DNA of 64,000 nucleotides from Anaerotardibacter muris (GTDB lineage: Bacteria; Actinomycetota; Coriobacteriia; Coriobacteriales; Eggerthellaceae): positions 1-64,000 of the forward strand of contig NZ_CALPCD010000003.1 in assembly GCF_943192915.1 (NCBI RefSeq), in the 5' to 3' direction. Position 1 is the stretch's first letter. Each line of letters begins with the position of its first letter. Positions 35,920-46,830 of the stretch are shown here, in pieces. The translations under genes were made by a program, and so were the position numbers. Below the pieces are notes generated by a model. That model had not been told where the DNA came from. It did not search any database and saw nothing but the letters and a program-made list of their open reading frames with translations.

Positions 35920-36951
35920 ATGGATATCACCATTCTCCAAGGACTTTGGTTCTTTCTCATCGCGGTTCTCATCGCGGTGTACTTCATGCTCGATGGTTTC
36001 GACCTCGGTATCGGTGTGCTCTATCCCATCCTAGGTATGAACGAACAAGAGAAGGCGGTCCTGCGCCGCAGTGTAGGCCCTGTTTGGGACGGCAATGAAG
36101 TATGGTTGCTCACTGCAGGTGGCGCGCTCTTCGCCGCATTCCCGTTGGCATACGCCACCACGTTCTCGGGCTTCTATCTGGCGGTCATGTTGGTGCTGTT
36201 CGGCCTGATCGTACGTGCGGTCTCGTTGGAGTATCGCTCTCACGACAATTCCTGGCGAGGCCTTTGGGACTGGTGCTTCTGCATCGGTTCGTTGCTGCCA
36301 GCTTTGCTCTTCGGTGTGGCTATCGGCTGCATCTACGAAGGCATCCCGATGACGGCTAATGGCGACTATTCTGGTGTGCCGCTGCTCGGCCTTATCACCC
36401 CCTTCACGCTGCTCTGCGGTGTTATGGGCTTGGTGCTCTGCCTCACGCAGGGCTTGGCTTGGGAGTGCGCGAAGGCTCCGCTCGGTAGCGACCTGTACAA
36501 GCGTTGCACCAAGCTTCGTCCTATCTTCCAGATCGTCTCGCTGGTAGTGTTCATCGTGCTCACCATCGTGGCGCTCACGGTGGTCCAGCCCCAGATGCAT
36601 GATGCCCTTGGTTGGGTACGTATCGTGCTGGCTGTGCTCGTTGGACTGCTGTTGCTGGTCTCGCTCTTCGCGGGCGCCCAGAAGAAGGATACGCTGTGCG
36701 TGGTTGTTCAGTGCGCAGCTATCTTCATGTTCATTATGCTCTTCGCTACCTCGATGTTCCCGAACCTTGTTGTGGCATCCCCCGACAGCGTTGGCGGCAC
36801 CATCACAGCTATGAATGCTGCATCATCCGAGCTCACGCTCACCTGGATGACTGGCATCACCTGCGTGGGTCTGCCGCTCGTTCTGCTCTATCACGTGCTC
36901 ATCTACCGTGCGTTCCGTGGCAGGGTGGACGTGAACGACCTGAACTATTAG
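35920..36951 (+). CDS. cydB: Cytochrome bd oxidase subunit II
   Basis: A 343-residue membrane protein starting MDITILQGLWFFLIAVLIAVYFMLDGFDLGIG, the conserved N-terminus of CydB, followed by GPVWDGNEVWLLTAGGALFAAFP. It pairs with CydA. It starts two bases after the cydA stop with AAGGAAGGGGAG as ribosome site. A terminator follows, so cydDCAB ends here. Confidence 0.96.
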   Translation: MDITILQGLWFFLIAVLIAVYFMLDGFDLGIGVLYPILGMNEQEKAVLRRSVGPVWDGNEVWLLTAGGALFAAFPLAYATTFSGFYLAVMLVLFGLIVRAVSLEYRSHDNSWRGLWDWCFCIGSLLPALLFGVAIGCIYEGIPMTANGDYSGVPLLGLITPFTLLCGVMGLVLCLTQGLAWECAKAPLGSDLYKRCTKLRPIFQIVSLVVFIVLTIVALTVVQPQMHDALGWVRIVLAVLVGLLLLVSLFAGAQKKDTLCVVVQCAAIFMFIMLFATSMFPNLVVASPDSVGGTITAMNAASSELTLTWMTGITCVGLPLVLLYHVLIYRAFRGRVDVNDLNY

Positions 36952-36997
36952 GTTGCCTGAACGCGATCCAAAACGAACCGCCTGTTCGCCACAAACG

Positions 36998-37029
36998 AAA
37001 GGGGCTGCAACCATGCGGCCCCTTTTTTA
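36998..37029 (+). terminator. Rho-independent terminator of the cyd operon
   Basis: AAAGGGGC with inner TGCA pairs with TGCGGCCCCTTT around a four-base loop, followed by a T-run (37023-37028). Confidence 0.9.
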
Positions 37030-37039
37030 TGGAATCATC

Positions 37040-37067
37040 TTGCATGTGCGCATGCGAGCGTTATAAT
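37040..37067 (+). promoter_or_regulatory. Promoter of the ilv operon
   Basis: TTGCAT (37040-37045), 16 bases, TATAAT (37062-37067, consensus). The start point would be near 37074, just before the T-box leader. Confidence 0.7.
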
Positions 37068-37073
37068 AGGTGC

Positions 37074-37295
37074 ACTTGAAAAGCTGTGATGAGGAAAAGT
37101 AGGGACGAATCCTTCTTCAGAGAGCCAACGGTCGCTGGAAGTTGGTGGAGGACGGTCTGAAAGGCGCCTCGGAGCTGTTCATCTGAAATCTTTTCGCTGA
37201 TTGGAACGATCTTCCATGCGGCGCGAAGTCGGTAAGTTGAATCGGAGCCAAACCGTCAGTTGGTAGCTAAGCGCTTGTTTGGGCGAGCGTTTTCC
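37074..37295 (+). promoter_or_regulatory. T-box leader of ilvD operon, probably isoleucine-specific
   Basis: The leader has the Stem I landmarks GATGAGGAAAAGTAGGG (37088-37104) and AGAGAGCC (37120-37127) with a GGTCGCTGGAAG apical part. GGAGCTGTTCATCTGAA follows on the return arm; ATC at 37181-37183 is the likely specifier codon (Ile). The T-box bulge is best placed at TGGT 37261-37264, which would pair with an ACCA tRNA end. Just after, CGCTTG (272-277) pairs with CGAGCG (284-289) before TTTT, a candidate terminator. The bulge sequence departs from the usual consensus, so exact folding is uncertain. The bases 37296-37435 up to ilvD show no further gene. Confidence 0.8.
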
Positions 37296-37435
37296 TTTGG
37301 TCCTGATGCAACTTGCTGCACAGGATTTTTTTATGCCCCGAAAGGCCGGACGCTCCATGGCTGGACGTCCTGTTCAAGCCTCCAGGCTCGGGCCATGAAG
37401 CGAAGGCCAGAAGGCCAGAAGAAGGAGTGATGCCC

Positions 37436-39094
37436 ATGCGTAGCGATTCTATCAAGAAAGGTCTCGCGCGTGCGCCCCATCGCAGCTTGCTGAAAGCTGA
37501 CGGGTTCACCGACGAAGAGCTCGACCGCCCCCTTGTTGCAGTCGTTTCTTCACAGAACGAGATCATCCCTGGACACATCCATTTGCAGACCATCGCTGAC
37601 GCGGTGAAGGCGGGCGTTCGCACCGCGGGCGGCACTCCAGTCCAGATGACCACCATCGGCGTGTGCGATGGCATTGCCATGAATCACGAAGGCATGCGCT
37701 ATTCGCTCACCAGCCGTGAAGTCATCGCTGACTCGGTCGAATGTGCGGTGCAAGGCCATCAGTTCGATGCGATGGTGCTCATTCCTAGTTGTGACAAGGT
37801 CGTTCCTGGTATGCTCATCGCAGCGTGCCGCTTGAACATTTCCACCATCCTCATCTCGGGTGGCCCCATGCTGGCAGGTGAAGACAAGAACAGCTGCCAG
37901 ACTGACCTCAACACGCTCTTCGATGCAGTTGGCCAGGTAACAGCAGGCACCATGGATGAATCCGAGCTGAAGTTCTTCGAGAATACGGCATGTCCCACCT
38001 GTGGCAGCTGCTCGGGTATGTTCACCGCGAACTCCATCGCATGCTTGGCTGAAGGCCTTGGCATCGCGCTTCCTGGTAATGGCACCATCCCGGCAGTCTA
38101 TTCTGAGCGCGTGCGTTTGGCTAAACATGCTGGTATGAAGATCATGGACCTGATCGAGAAGGACATCACTGCGCTCGACATTATCAACGCGGCTTCCATC
38201 CATAACGGCATGGCGCTCGATATGGCTTTTGGTGGTTCCACTAATACCATGCTGCACCTCACTGCTATCTCGCATGCTGCGGGCTGCCCAGTTACCATGG
38301 CTGATTGGGACAAGACCTGCTCAGAGATCCCGAACATCACGCGCATCGCGCCTGCTGGTTCGTTGCACATCCAAGACCTGAACAAGGTCGGTGGCGTTTC
38401 GGCTATCATCGGTGAGCTGGGCCGTCATGGTCTGCTCGACGAATCTGCGCTCACATGCCACGGTACGATGAAGGACTGGATCGCTTCGATCCCGCCCGTT
38501 GACGGGGAAGTGGTCCGCACGGTCGAGAATGCGTATTCGCAGGTAGGCGGTTTGCGTGTCATGCAGGGCAATCTTGCTCCTCACTATGGCGTGGTCAAGC
38601 AGTCTGCGGTTGCCGACGACATGCGTCAGCATCGCGGTCCCGCACGCGTGTTCAATAGCGAAGAAGAAGCTTGTGAAGCTATCTTCGGTGGCAAGATCAA
38701 CAAGGGCGACGTGGTGGTCATCCGCTACGAAGGTCCTGCTGGTGGTCCGGGCATGCGTGAGATGCTCACGCCTACTTCAGCTATTTGCGGCATGGGTCTC
38801 GACCACGATGTTGCACTCATCACCGACGGCCGATTCTCGGGCGCTACCAAGGGCCCGGCTATCGGACACGTGAGCCCCGAAGCTTATGCGGGCGGTCCCA
38901 TCGCGCTCATCGAAGAAGGCGACATCATCGATATCGACATCGACAAGGGTACGCTTAACCTCGAAGTTTCTGAAGATGAACTGGTCGAGCGCCTGAAGCA
39001 TTGGGAAAAGCCCGATCCCAAGTACACCACAGGTGTGCTCGCTCGTTACGCAAAACTGGTCTCCAGCGCTGATAAGGGGGCATATTTCGGATGA
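37436..39094 (+). CDS. ilvD: Dihydroxy-acid dehydratase
   Basis: A 552-residue iron-sulfur enzyme for the third common step of valine/isoleucine synthesis. The motifs [24 protein letters not shown] and [15 protein letters not shown] supply the Fe-S cysteines, and [13 protein letters not shown] and [20 protein letters not shown] are typical. ATG 37436 has GAAGGAG eight bases upstream and gives the standard MRSDSIKKG start; in-frame upstream starts lie in the leader. Its stop overlaps the ilvB start (ATGA). Confidence 0.95.
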   Translation: MRSDSIKKGLARAPHRSLLKADGFTDEELDRPLVAVVSSQNEIIPGHIHLQTIADAVKAGVRTAGGTPVQMTTIGVCDGIAMNHEGMRYSLTSREVIADSVECAVQGHQFDAMVLIPSCDKVVPGMLIAACRLNISTILISGGPMLAGEDKNSCQTDLNTLFDAVGQVTAGTMDESELKFFENTACPTCGSCSGMFTANSIACLAEGLGIALPGNGTIPAVYSERVRLAKHAGMKIMDLIEKDITALDIINAASIHNGMALDMAFGGSTNTMLHLTAISHAAGCPVTMADWDKTCSEIPNITRIAPAGSLHIQDLNKVGGVSAIIGELGRHGLLDESALTCHGTMKDWIASIPPVDGEVVRTVENAYSQVGGLRVMQGNLAPHYGVVKQSAVADDMRQHRGPARVFNSEEEACEAIFGGKINKGDVVVIRYEGPAGGPGMREMLTPTSAICGMGLDHDVALITDGRFSGATKGPAIGHVSPEAYAGGPIALIEEGDIIDIDIDKGTLNLEVSEDELVERLKHWEKPDPKYTTGVLARYAKLVSSADKGAYFG

Positions 39095-40902
39095 TCATCG
39101 ACAACGAATACGAAAAAGCCAACAATCTTGGGCCCTACACTGAAAAGCAGGGCACTACGATGACCGGTGCTCAGGCCATCATCGCTTCGCTCGAAGCTGA
39201 AGGCGTTGATACGGTCTTCGGTTATCCCGGCGGCCAGGCCATCAAGATCTACGATGCACTCTACGACTCGAAGAAGATAAAGCACATCCTTTCGCGTCAT
39301 GAACAGGGCTCTACGCACGAAGCTGATGGCTATGCACGTGCCACTGGCAAGACGGGCGTGGTCATCGTTACGAGTGGCCCGGGTGCTACCAATACGGTCA
39401 CGGGCATCGCAACGGCCTATATGGACAGCGTTCCCATGGTGGTCATCACTGGCCAGGTTCCGCGCAGCATCATCGGCACTGACGCATTCCAGGAATCGGA
39501 TATCGTCGGTATCACCATGCCAGTCGTGAAGCACAGCTACTTGCTGCAGGACATCAACGAGCTTACCAACACCTTCCGTGAGGCGTTCTATATCGCTAAT
39601 TCGGGCCGTCCAGGCCCCGTCCTCATCGACGTGCCTTCCGATTTGTGCGGCATGGAGATGGTCTTCGACTATCCGGCCGATGTGCAGCTTCCTTCCTACA
39701 AGCCAACGGTGAAAGGCAACGCTCGTCAGATCCGCCAAGCAGTGGACATGATCAAGAGTGCTAAGCGCCCGGTCCTCTACGTTGGAGGCGGCATCATTGC
39801 TTCTCATTCTGAAGACGAATTGCTGGCGGTAGCAGAAGCGCTGCAGATCCCAGTGGTGACCACGCTCATGGCAAAGGGCGCCTTCCCTGCATCGAATCCG
39901 CTCAATTTGGGTCATGTGGGCATGCATGGTTCCTACTATGCGAACCACGCGGTGACCAATGCCGATCTGCTCATCGCCATCGGCGCTCGCTTCTCCGATC
40001 GCGTTACGGGCAAGTTGGCCGATTTCGCACCTGACGCGAAGGTGATCCATGTGGATATCGACCCTGCCGAGATCGGCAAGAATCGCCTGCCGCAGATCCC
40101 CGTTGTAGGCGATGCGAAGGTCGTGCTCGAAGGCATGAAGGACCTCATCGAGCAGGACGGTGATTTCCAGCCCATCACAGGGGAGTGGCTTACCCAGATC
40201 AACGAATGGCGCGACGACCATCCGTTCTATAGCCCTGGTGTTGCCACGGAAAACGGCACCATCTCGCCTGAGGGTGCACTCGATCTGCTCTCGGAAATGC
40301 TCGATCCTGCTGACAGCATCGTTACCACGGAAGTGGGCCAGCATCAGATGTGGGCAGCTCAGCACATCGACCGTGATATTCCGCGTACGTTCCTTTCGAG
40401 CGGCGGCCTAGGCACCATGGGCTTCGGTTTCCCTGCAGCTATCGGCGCTAAGGTTGGCTGTCCTGGTAAGGAAGTGGTTTGTGTTGCGGGCGATGGTTCT
40501 TTCCAGATGAACATCCAGGAAATGACCACCGCTTCTTACTACGGCATCAACGTGAAGGTGCTGATCTTGAACAACTCTCGTTTGGGTATGGTCCATCAGT
40601 GGCAGAATCTCTTCTACGACGAGCGCTACAGCGAGACCATCCTGCCCGATCTGCCAGACTTCGTGAAAGTGGCGCAAGCTTACGGTTGGCAGGCTGAACG
40701 CGTTGAAAAGCCCGAGGATCTTGAAGGAGCGTTCAAGCGCTTGTTAGAGGCGGATAAACCCGCACTGCTTGATATGCGCATCGACCCGACCGAGAATGTC
40801 TTCCCGATGGTCCCAGCTGGTGCTCCGCTCTCTGATATGTTCGGCTACATCAAGGTCGGGCCCAATGGCGAACTGATCGACGAGCGCAAGGAGGAGAAGT
40901 AA
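39091..40902 (+). CDS. ilvB: Acetolactate synthase large subunit
   Basis: A 603-residue ThDP enzyme condensing pyruvate with pyruvate or 2-ketobutyrate. [35 protein letters not shown] (catalytic Glu in HEQ) and the ThDP motif around [15 protein letters not shown] are clear. About 20 residues precede the usual start region; ATG 39160 (MTGAQAII) is an alternative, but the ATGA overlap with ilvD and an AAGGGGG upstream favour 39091. The small regulatory subunit gene follows at once. Confidence 0.95.
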   Translation: MIIDNEYEKANNLGPYTEKQGTTMTGAQAIIASLEAEGVDTVFGYPGGQAIKIYDALYDSKKIKHILSRHEQGSTHEADGYARATGKTGVVIVTSGPGATNTVTGIATAYMDSVPMVVITGQVPRSIIGTDAFQESDIVGITMPVVKHSYLLQDINELTNTFREAFYIANSGRPGPVLIDVPSDLCGMEMVFDYPADVQLPSYKPTVKGNARQIRQAVDMIKSAKRPVLYVGGGIIASHSEDELLAVAEALQIPVVTTLMAKGAFPASNPLNLGHVGMHGSYYANHAVTNADLLIAIGARFSDRVTGKLADFAPDAKVIHVDIDPAEIGKNRLPQIPVVGDAKVVLEGMKDLIEQDGDFQPITGEWLTQINEWRDDHPFYSPGVATENGTISPEGALDLLSEMLDPADSIVTTEVGQHQMWAAQHIDRDIPRTFLSSGGLGTMGFGFPAAIGAKVGCPGKEVVCVAGDGSFQMNIQEMTTASYYGINVKVLILNNSRLGMVHQWQNLFYDERYSETILPDLPDFVKVAQAYGWQAERVEKPEDLEGAFKRLLEADKPALLDMRIDPTENVFPMVPAGAPLSDMFGYIKVGPNGELIDERKEEK

Positions 40903-40904
40903 TC

Positions 40905-41390
40905 ATGAGACATGTCCTTTCTGTACTCGTAGAGAACAAATCTGGTGTCTTGAGCCGCGTGGCGGGCCTCATCTCTCGTCGCGGTTTCAACATCGAAAGT
41001 CTGTCGGTCGGTCCGACTGAAGATCCTACGATGTCGCGCATCACCATCACCATGGAAGCTGATGATATCGCCTACGAGCAGATCACCAAACAGCTTCACA
41101 AGCTCATTTCGGTCCACAAGATCACCGACCTTACCCAGACCGCTGCTATCGAGCGCGAGCTGGTATTGTTCAAGGTCCACGTGGTGCCTGAAAAGCGCAA
41201 TGAAGTGATCGAGATCGCCAATATCTTCCGCGGTAATGTGGTCGATGTGGGCAAGACGTCGCTCACCATCGAGATAACGGGCAGCGAAGACAAGCTCAAG
41301 GGTATCGAAGACTTGCTTCGCGCTTACGGTATCAAAGAGATCATCCGTACGGGACTTATCGCAATGTCGCGCGGATCGAAGGTAAGTTAA
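40905..41390 (+). CDS. ilvN: Acetolactate synthase small regulatory subunit
   Basis: A 161-residue protein with an N-terminal ACT domain (RHVLSVLVENKSGVLSRVAG, FNIESLSVGPT) and the C-terminal ALS_ss domain. It binds valine and controls IlvB by feedback. Starts two bases after ilvB with AAGGAGGAGA as ribosome site. Confidence 0.95.
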   Translation: MRHVLSVLVENKSGVLSRVAGLISRRGFNIESLSVGPTEDPTMSRITITMEADDIAYEQITKQLHKLISVHKITDLTQTAAIERELVLFKVHVVPEKRNEVIEIANIFRGNVVDVGKTSLTIEITGSEDKLKGIEDLLRAYGIKEIIRTGLIAMSRGSKVS

Positions 41391-41464
41391 GACTATAATG
41401 TTCAAATAATGTTCTCGGCATTCGATGCGCTTGGGAACAACAGCATTGAAACATCAGTCATTAG

Positions 41465-42475
<1,011 letters not shown>

Positions 42476-42495
42476 TCTGTATTTCTTATCATCCC

Positions 42496-42532
42496 AAAAG
42501 GCCCCTTGTTCTTCGAGCAGGGGGCCTTTTCG
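42496..42532 (+). terminator. Rho-independent terminator of the ilv operon
   Basis: AAAAGGCCCC (42496-42505) pairs perfectly with GGGGCCTTTT (42521-42530), loop of about 15 bases with some inner pairing. Confidence 0.9.
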
Positions 42533-42589
42533 TTTATGATTAAGAAAGATAAGAGCACTTGAGTGCAGGCCTATTAACAAGGAGTCTTC

Positions 42590-44173
42590 ATGGCTGAAAA
42601 GATCCTAGTGACCGAAGAGATCGTTCCCGCGGGTATCGAGATACTGCGCGATAAGGGATATCAGGTCGACTGCATGTTCGATCTGAGTCGTGAGGACCTG
42701 TTGCGCGTGATCAAAGATTACGATGCGTTGATCGTGCGTTCTGCTACCAAGGTCGACCGCGAAATTTTCGATGTAGCGAAGAAGCTGCGCATCGTCGGAC
42801 GTGCGGGCGTGGGCATCGATAACATCGATATCGAAGCTGCGAATGCTTATGGCGTTATCGTTTGCAACGCACCAGTGTCCAATACAGTTTCCGCAGCTGA
42901 GCATGCTTTTGCGCTCATGCTGGCGGCGGCGCGCAACATCGCTGCTGCAGATGCCTGCATGAAGAAAGGCGGGTGGAATCGCCGTGATTTCACGGGTACC
43001 GAGCTCTACCATAAGACGCTGGCTATCTTCGGCCTGGGTCGTATCGGTGGCTTGGTGGCGGACCGCGCTCGTGCATTCGGTATGAACGTGATCGCCTATG
43101 ATCCCTATTGCTCGCGTGAACGAGCTGCTCAGTTGGGTGTGACCTTGTACGATTCCATCGAAGAGGTTCTGCCTATCGCCGACTTCATCACGGTGCATCT
43201 GCCTGCTACTGACGAGACCATCGGTATGTTCGGTCCTGAAGAATTTGCGATGATGAAGGACGGCGTCATCCTGGTGAATGCGGCGCGTGGCGGCATCTAC
43301 GACGTGAAGGCGCTTTCTGATTTCATCGCTGCAGGCAAGGTGGCAGCGTGCGGCATCGATGAATGGGAGGAGCAGCCCTGTTATAGCAGCCCGCTCCATG
43401 AATTCGAACAGGCTACGCTCACACCGCATCTTGGCGCGCTCACGCGTGAGGCGCAGTATCGCGCTGGCACGCAGATCGCCGAATATGTTGCCGATGGACT
43501 TTCTGGCTCGGTCGTGGCCACATCGGTGAATTCGTCCTACATCCCCAGCGAAGTGCTCGAGCTCTTGGCTCCGTATGCGCCTGTTTGCAAGTTGATGGGT
43601 GCCATGCTCTCTCAGGTGAACAGGGGAGAGCTTCCTGCAGTGCTCTCGCTTACCACGGCTGGTGCTCTTGCGGGACTTGATACGGGCTTTCTTGCCGCAG
43701 CAGCGCTCGATGGCTATCTGTCGTCCCAAGAGAAGCTCGTTCGCGTTACGCCCACCAATGTTGATACCATTGCGCAACGTCATGGCATTCGTATCGAAAC
43801 GCATTCCATCGCTGATGCGCTCGAGTATTCTTCGAGCGTGAAGCTCTCCGCCGACGATAAGTCGATCATCGGTACGGTCTCCGGGCTTGCTCAAACCCCG
43901 CGCATCGTTTCGTTCATGGGATATCAGTGCGATATCGCTCCAGGTGATCACTGCCTTATCATGAAGTACGTCGATTCTCCTGGTCGCGTTGGGAGCATCG
44001 GTACCATCCTTGGCGATGCGAACGTCAACATCACCACCATGCAGGTGAGCACCAAGCAGGATAGCGATCAGGTGCTGGTCTTCATGAACATAGAGTCCGA
44101 TCTAACAGATGAAGTGATCGCGCAGCTCAGAGATACCGTCGATCTTCAAGATCTCTGGGTGCTGAACCTCTAG
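42590..44173 (+). CDS. serA: D-3-phosphoglycerate dehydrogenase, long (ACT) form
   Basis: A 527-residue NAD enzyme for the first step of serine synthesis. The substrate and NAD domains have GRAGVGIDNIDIEAAN, FGLGRIGGLVADRARAFG and catalytic HLGALTREAQ. An intervening (ASB) domain covers about 320-450 and a C-terminal ACT domain about 453-527 (VDSPGRVGSIGTILGDANVN), expected to sense serine. It has its own gap from ilvC with a terminator between, so it is probably a separate transcript. RBS AAGGAG. Confidence 0.95.
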   Translation: MAEKILVTEEIVPAGIEILRDKGYQVDCMFDLSREDLLRVIKDYDALIVRSATKVDREIFDVAKKLRIVGRAGVGIDNIDIEAANAYGVIVCNAPVSNTVSAAEHAFALMLAAARNIAAADACMKKGGWNRRDFTGTELYHKTLAIFGLGRIGGLVADRARAFGMNVIAYDPYCSRERAAQLGVTLYDSIEEVLPIADFITVHLPATDETIGMFGPEEFAMMKDGVILVNAARGGIYDVKALSDFIAAGKVAACGIDEWEEQPCYSSPLHEFEQATLTPHLGALTREAQYRAGTQIAEYVADGLSGSVVATSVNSSYIPSEVLELLAPYAPVCKLMGAMLSQVNRGELPAVLSLTTAGALAGLDTGFLAAAALDGYLSSQEKLVRVTPTNVDTIAQRHGIRIETHSIADALEYSSSVKLSADDKSIIGTVSGLAQTPRIVSFMGYQCDIAPGDHCLIMKYVDSPGRVGSIGTILGDANVNITTMQVSTKQDSDQVLVFMNIESDLTDEVIAQLRDTVDLQDLWVLNL

Positions 44174-44190
44174 CTAAAAGCAATGCGTAA

Positions 44191-44365
44191 GCGATGAAGG
44201 TGTAGGTTTGGGGGTCGTAGATTCACTCTGAACACTAGCTTGAATAGACAGAAGGAGCCTAAAAAGGCTCCTTCGTGTATGAAGGCATGAGGCAGTGCAG
44301 CGCATGAGCCGAAGGCGAACAGCGAAACGGGTGAATCCGAGACCCCATTCCTGCGCCTTCATCGC
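44191..44365. repeat. MITE-like palindromic element, copy 2
   Basis: The 175-base element has terminal inverted repeats GCGATGAAGGTGTAGG (44191-44206) and CCTGCGCCTTCATCGC (44350-44365). Further inside, the arms GGGGTCGTAGATTCAC and GTGAATCCGAGACCCC also mirror each other. The centre has a terminator hairpin. The reverse complement is similar over its whole length to 7299-7475. It fills the serA-rpsA gap except for the rpsA leader. Confidence 0.82.
44251..44275 (+). terminator. Hairpin inside repeat copy 2, likely serA terminator
   Basis: GAAGGAGCCT (44251-44260), loop AAAA, AGGCTCCTTC (44265-44274): a perfect 10-pair stem. The T-run is weak on both strands. Confidence 0.6.
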
Positions 44366-44424
44366 TTGTGGAGATCGCTCCAACATTTCACAAGTTTCCT
44401 TGTGGTTCGTACAGGCAGCTGTGC

Positions 44425-44572
44425 TATACTAACCCAGTCTGTCTGGACGGGCAGATGGTAAGTATTGGACCCGAGACATGTTTGTTGTAAGCGCCCGCTT
44501 GCGAGCGCGACATACATGGTAAATGTAACTGCAATCATGAGCAAAGGTCCCCGTATTTGAAAGGGGTCCGTT
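44425..44572 (+). promoter_or_regulatory. Possible promoter and leader of rpsA
   Basis: TATACT (44425-44430) could be a -10, but no good -35 is found. The following 140-base leader contains several inverted bits (for example GGACGGGCAGAT and AAGGTCCCC...GAAAGGGGTCC). The last one would pair with the rpsA ribosome site and could allow autogenous control. Folding is inference. Confidence 0.35.
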
Positions 44573-45733
44573 TTGACCGAAATCAAGAACACGTCCGTCA
44601 TTGAATTCGAAGACATTTCAGATGATGAAATGAACAAGATGATCGATGGAACGCTGACCGAATTTGACGAAGGCGACCTGATCAACGGTACTGTTGTCAA
44701 GATCGAGCATGATGAAGTGCTCGTAGACATCGGATTCAAGAGCGAAGGTGTCATCCCTGCTCGTGAGCTTTCTATCCGCAAAGATGCCGATCCTTCCGAG
44801 GTTGTGAACCTGGGCGACAAGCTCGAGGCTCTGGTCCTTCAAAAGGAAGACAAGGACGGTCGTCTCATCCTCTCCAAAAAGCGTGCTGAATACGAGCGTG
44901 CATGGATCCAGGTCGAAGATAAGTTCAAGGCTGGCGAAGTGGTCACTGGTGAAGTCATCGAAGTGGTCAAGGGCGGCCTCATCCTCGATATCGGCCTGCG
45001 TGGCTTCTTGCCTGCATCCCTGGTCGACCTTCGTCGCGTCAAGGATCTTACTGCATATCTGGGCACGGAGATCGAAGCACGCGTCATCGAGATGGATCGC
45101 AATCGCAACAACGTCGTTCTTTCTCGCCGCGTTCTTCTGGAAGAAGGCCGCAAGAACGAGCGTGCAGAGATCCTCGAGAAGCTCTCGAAGGGCATGCGTC
45201 TCAAGGGCACCGTTTCCTCCATCGTCGACTTCGGCGCATTCGTCGACCTCGGCGGTATCGATGGTCTTATTCACATCTCCGAGCTCTCCTGGAGCCACGT
45301 CAATCATCCTTCTGAGGTCGTCAAGGTCAACGAAGAGGTTGAAGTTGAGGTTCTGGATGTCGATCTGCAGCGCGAGCGCATCTCGCTCGGTCTTAAGCAG
45401 ACCACGGAAGATCCCTGGATCAAGCTCGTCGAGGTTTACCCAGTCGACACCATCGTTGATGGTCGCGTGACCAAGATCGTTCCGTTCGGCGCATTCGTCG
45501 AGCTGGGCGACAATGTTGAGGGTCTGGTTCATATCTCCGAGATGGCTCTGAAGCACATCGATTCGCCTGCTCAGGTTGTCAGCGTTGGCGATGATGTCAA
45601 GGTCAAGGTCATGGACGTGAACACCGACCGCCGTCGTATCTCCCTGTCTATGAAGGCAGCTGCTGAAGACCTCGGTATCGAGATCGACGTTGAAGAGCCC
45701 GAGCCCAAGGAAGAAGCTGAAGCTACTGAATAG
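44573..45733 (+). CDS. rpsA: 30S ribosomal protein S1
   Basis: A 386-residue protein with four S1 RNA-binding domains (about 35-105, 121-190, 205-275, 290-360), the four-domain type common in Gram-positives. VDFGAFVDLGGIDGLIHISE and VPFGAFVELGDNVEGLVHIS are clear repeats of the fold. It helps mRNA binding on the 30S subunit. TTG start with AAGGGGT upstream. The C-terminus is acidic and ends EPKEEAEATE. mnmA follows or overlaps. Confidence 0.95.
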   Translation: MTEIKNTSVIEFEDISDDEMNKMIDGTLTEFDEGDLINGTVVKIEHDEVLVDIGFKSEGVIPARELSIRKDADPSEVVNLGDKLEALVLQKEDKDGRLILSKKRAEYERAWIQVEDKFKAGEVVTGEVIEVVKGGLILDIGLRGFLPASLVDLRRVKDLTAYLGTEIEARVIEMDRNRNNVVLSRRVLLEEGRKNERAEILEKLSKGMRLKGTVSSIVDFGAFVDLGGIDGLIHISELSWSHVNHPSEVVKVNEEVEVEVLDVDLQRERISLGLKQTTEDPWIKLVEVYPVDTIVDGRVTKIVPFGAFVELGDNVEGLVHISEMALKHIDSPAQVVSVGDDVKVKVMDVNTDRRRISLSMKAAAEDLGIEIDVEEPEPKEEAEATE

Positions 45734-46787
45734 TGCTCGTACACACATTGCGCTAGGTTTGAGCGGCGGGGTTGATAGCGCAACCTCTGCCGCTCTTCTT
45801 TTGTCCGAAGGCTATCGAGTCACGGGGGTCACGTGCGTCTTCCATGACGACGAGGCTTCCCTTGCGGCAGTAGCAGCGGCTGAAGACGTATGTCGTTTTC
45901 TTGGTATCGACCATGTGGTCTATGAAGCCCAGCAAGCTTTCGACGAAGTGGTGGTGCAGCCATTCATCAACGATTGCTGTGCTGGCCTGACACCGAGCCC
46001 TTGCGTTACCTGCAACCGATTCTGCAAGATCCCCGTGCTGTGCCAGGCTGCAGACGACCTGGGCTGCGAGAAGATCGCAACAGGTCATTATGCGCGCGTG
46101 GTGGAAGACTTGGATACGGGGCGCCTCACGCTCAAGCGCGCGCTCGACGAGACCAAGGATCAGACCTATATGTTAAGCCTGCTCACCCAAGAGCAGCTCT
46201 CGCGTTTGGTGCTCCCGCTTGGCGGCTTCACCAAGGCCGAGGTGCGCCACTATGCTGAAGAGCAGGGGATACCAGTCGCGCATCGTCCTGAAAGCCAAGA
46301 CCTCTGCTTCATCGCAGGGGATTATCGCGACTTCCTGTTGGATGTTGGCGTTCAAGACGATCCAGGCCCCATTCGTACGCTTGATGGAGTAGAAGTGGGC
46401 ACCCACGAAGGTCTGCATCGCTACACGCTGGGGCAGCGTAAGGGTTTAGGGGTTGCGCTCGGCGAGCCGCAGTTCGTGGTGGACAAGGATGTTGAAGACA
46501 ATGCTGTTATCATCGCGCCCAAAGAACGTGCATTCATCTCGGCGTTTGAGGTGGGCGATCTGAACTGGATGCTTGCCATGCCGAAAGCAGACGAGACTTG
46601 TACCGTGAAGATTCGCTATCGCTCGGCACCTGTGGTGGCGCGAGTCGAACCTTTAGTAGACGGTCGCGTGCGCGCGGTCTTCAATGAACCGCAATCACTC
46701 ACGGCTCCTGGCCAATGTTGTGCTTTTTATCAGAGCAATGTGCTTCTGGGTGGCGGTATCATTGACAAGGTCGTTTTCAGCGCCTAA
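45690..46787 (+). CDS. mnmA: tRNA-specific 2-thiouridylase
   Basis: An ATP-pyrophosphatase-fold enzyme placing sulfur on U34 of Lys/Glu/Gln tRNAs. The P-loop LGLSGGVDSATSAAL begins at ~23, TPSPCVTCNRFCK carries the first catalytic Cys, ATGHYARV and ESQDLCFI the second region. The start is unclear: in this frame the only usual start codon before the P-loop is TTG 45690, which overlaps rpsA by 44 bases. CTG at 45717 or 45726 follows AAGGAAGAAG and could serve instead. Expression is probably coupled to rpsA. Confidence 0.9.
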   Translation: MKSPSPRKKLKLLNSARTHIALGLSGGVDSATSAALLLSEGYRVTGVTCVFHDDEASLAAVAAAEDVCRFLGIDHVVYEAQQAFDEVVVQPFINDCCAGLTPSPCVTCNRFCKIPVLCQAADDLGCEKIATGHYARVVEDLDTGRLTLKRALDETKDQTYMLSLLTQEQLSRLVLPLGGFTKAEVRHYAEEQGIPVAHRPESQDLCFIAGDYRDFLLDVGVQDDPGPIRTLDGVEVGTHEGLHRYTLGQRKGLGVALGEPQFVVDKDVEDNAVIIAPKERAFISAFEVGDLNWMLAMPKADETCTVKIRYRSAPVVARVEPLVDGRVRAVFNEPQSLTAPGQCCAFYQSNVLLGGGIIDKVVFSA

Positions 46788-46830
46788 GTTTGGAGCACAT
46801 GTTCGCTTCCTTACCGAAGGAGACCATTGA

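Noticed and set aside
39046..40365. 439-codon open frame on the - strand
   Set aside because: Antisense to ilvB; His/Arg/Asp-rich translation typical of a shadow frame.
44436..44572. Riboswitch-like leader of rpsA
   Set aside because: Some pairing can be drawn, but I could not match any known riboswitch class; reported only as a possible leader.
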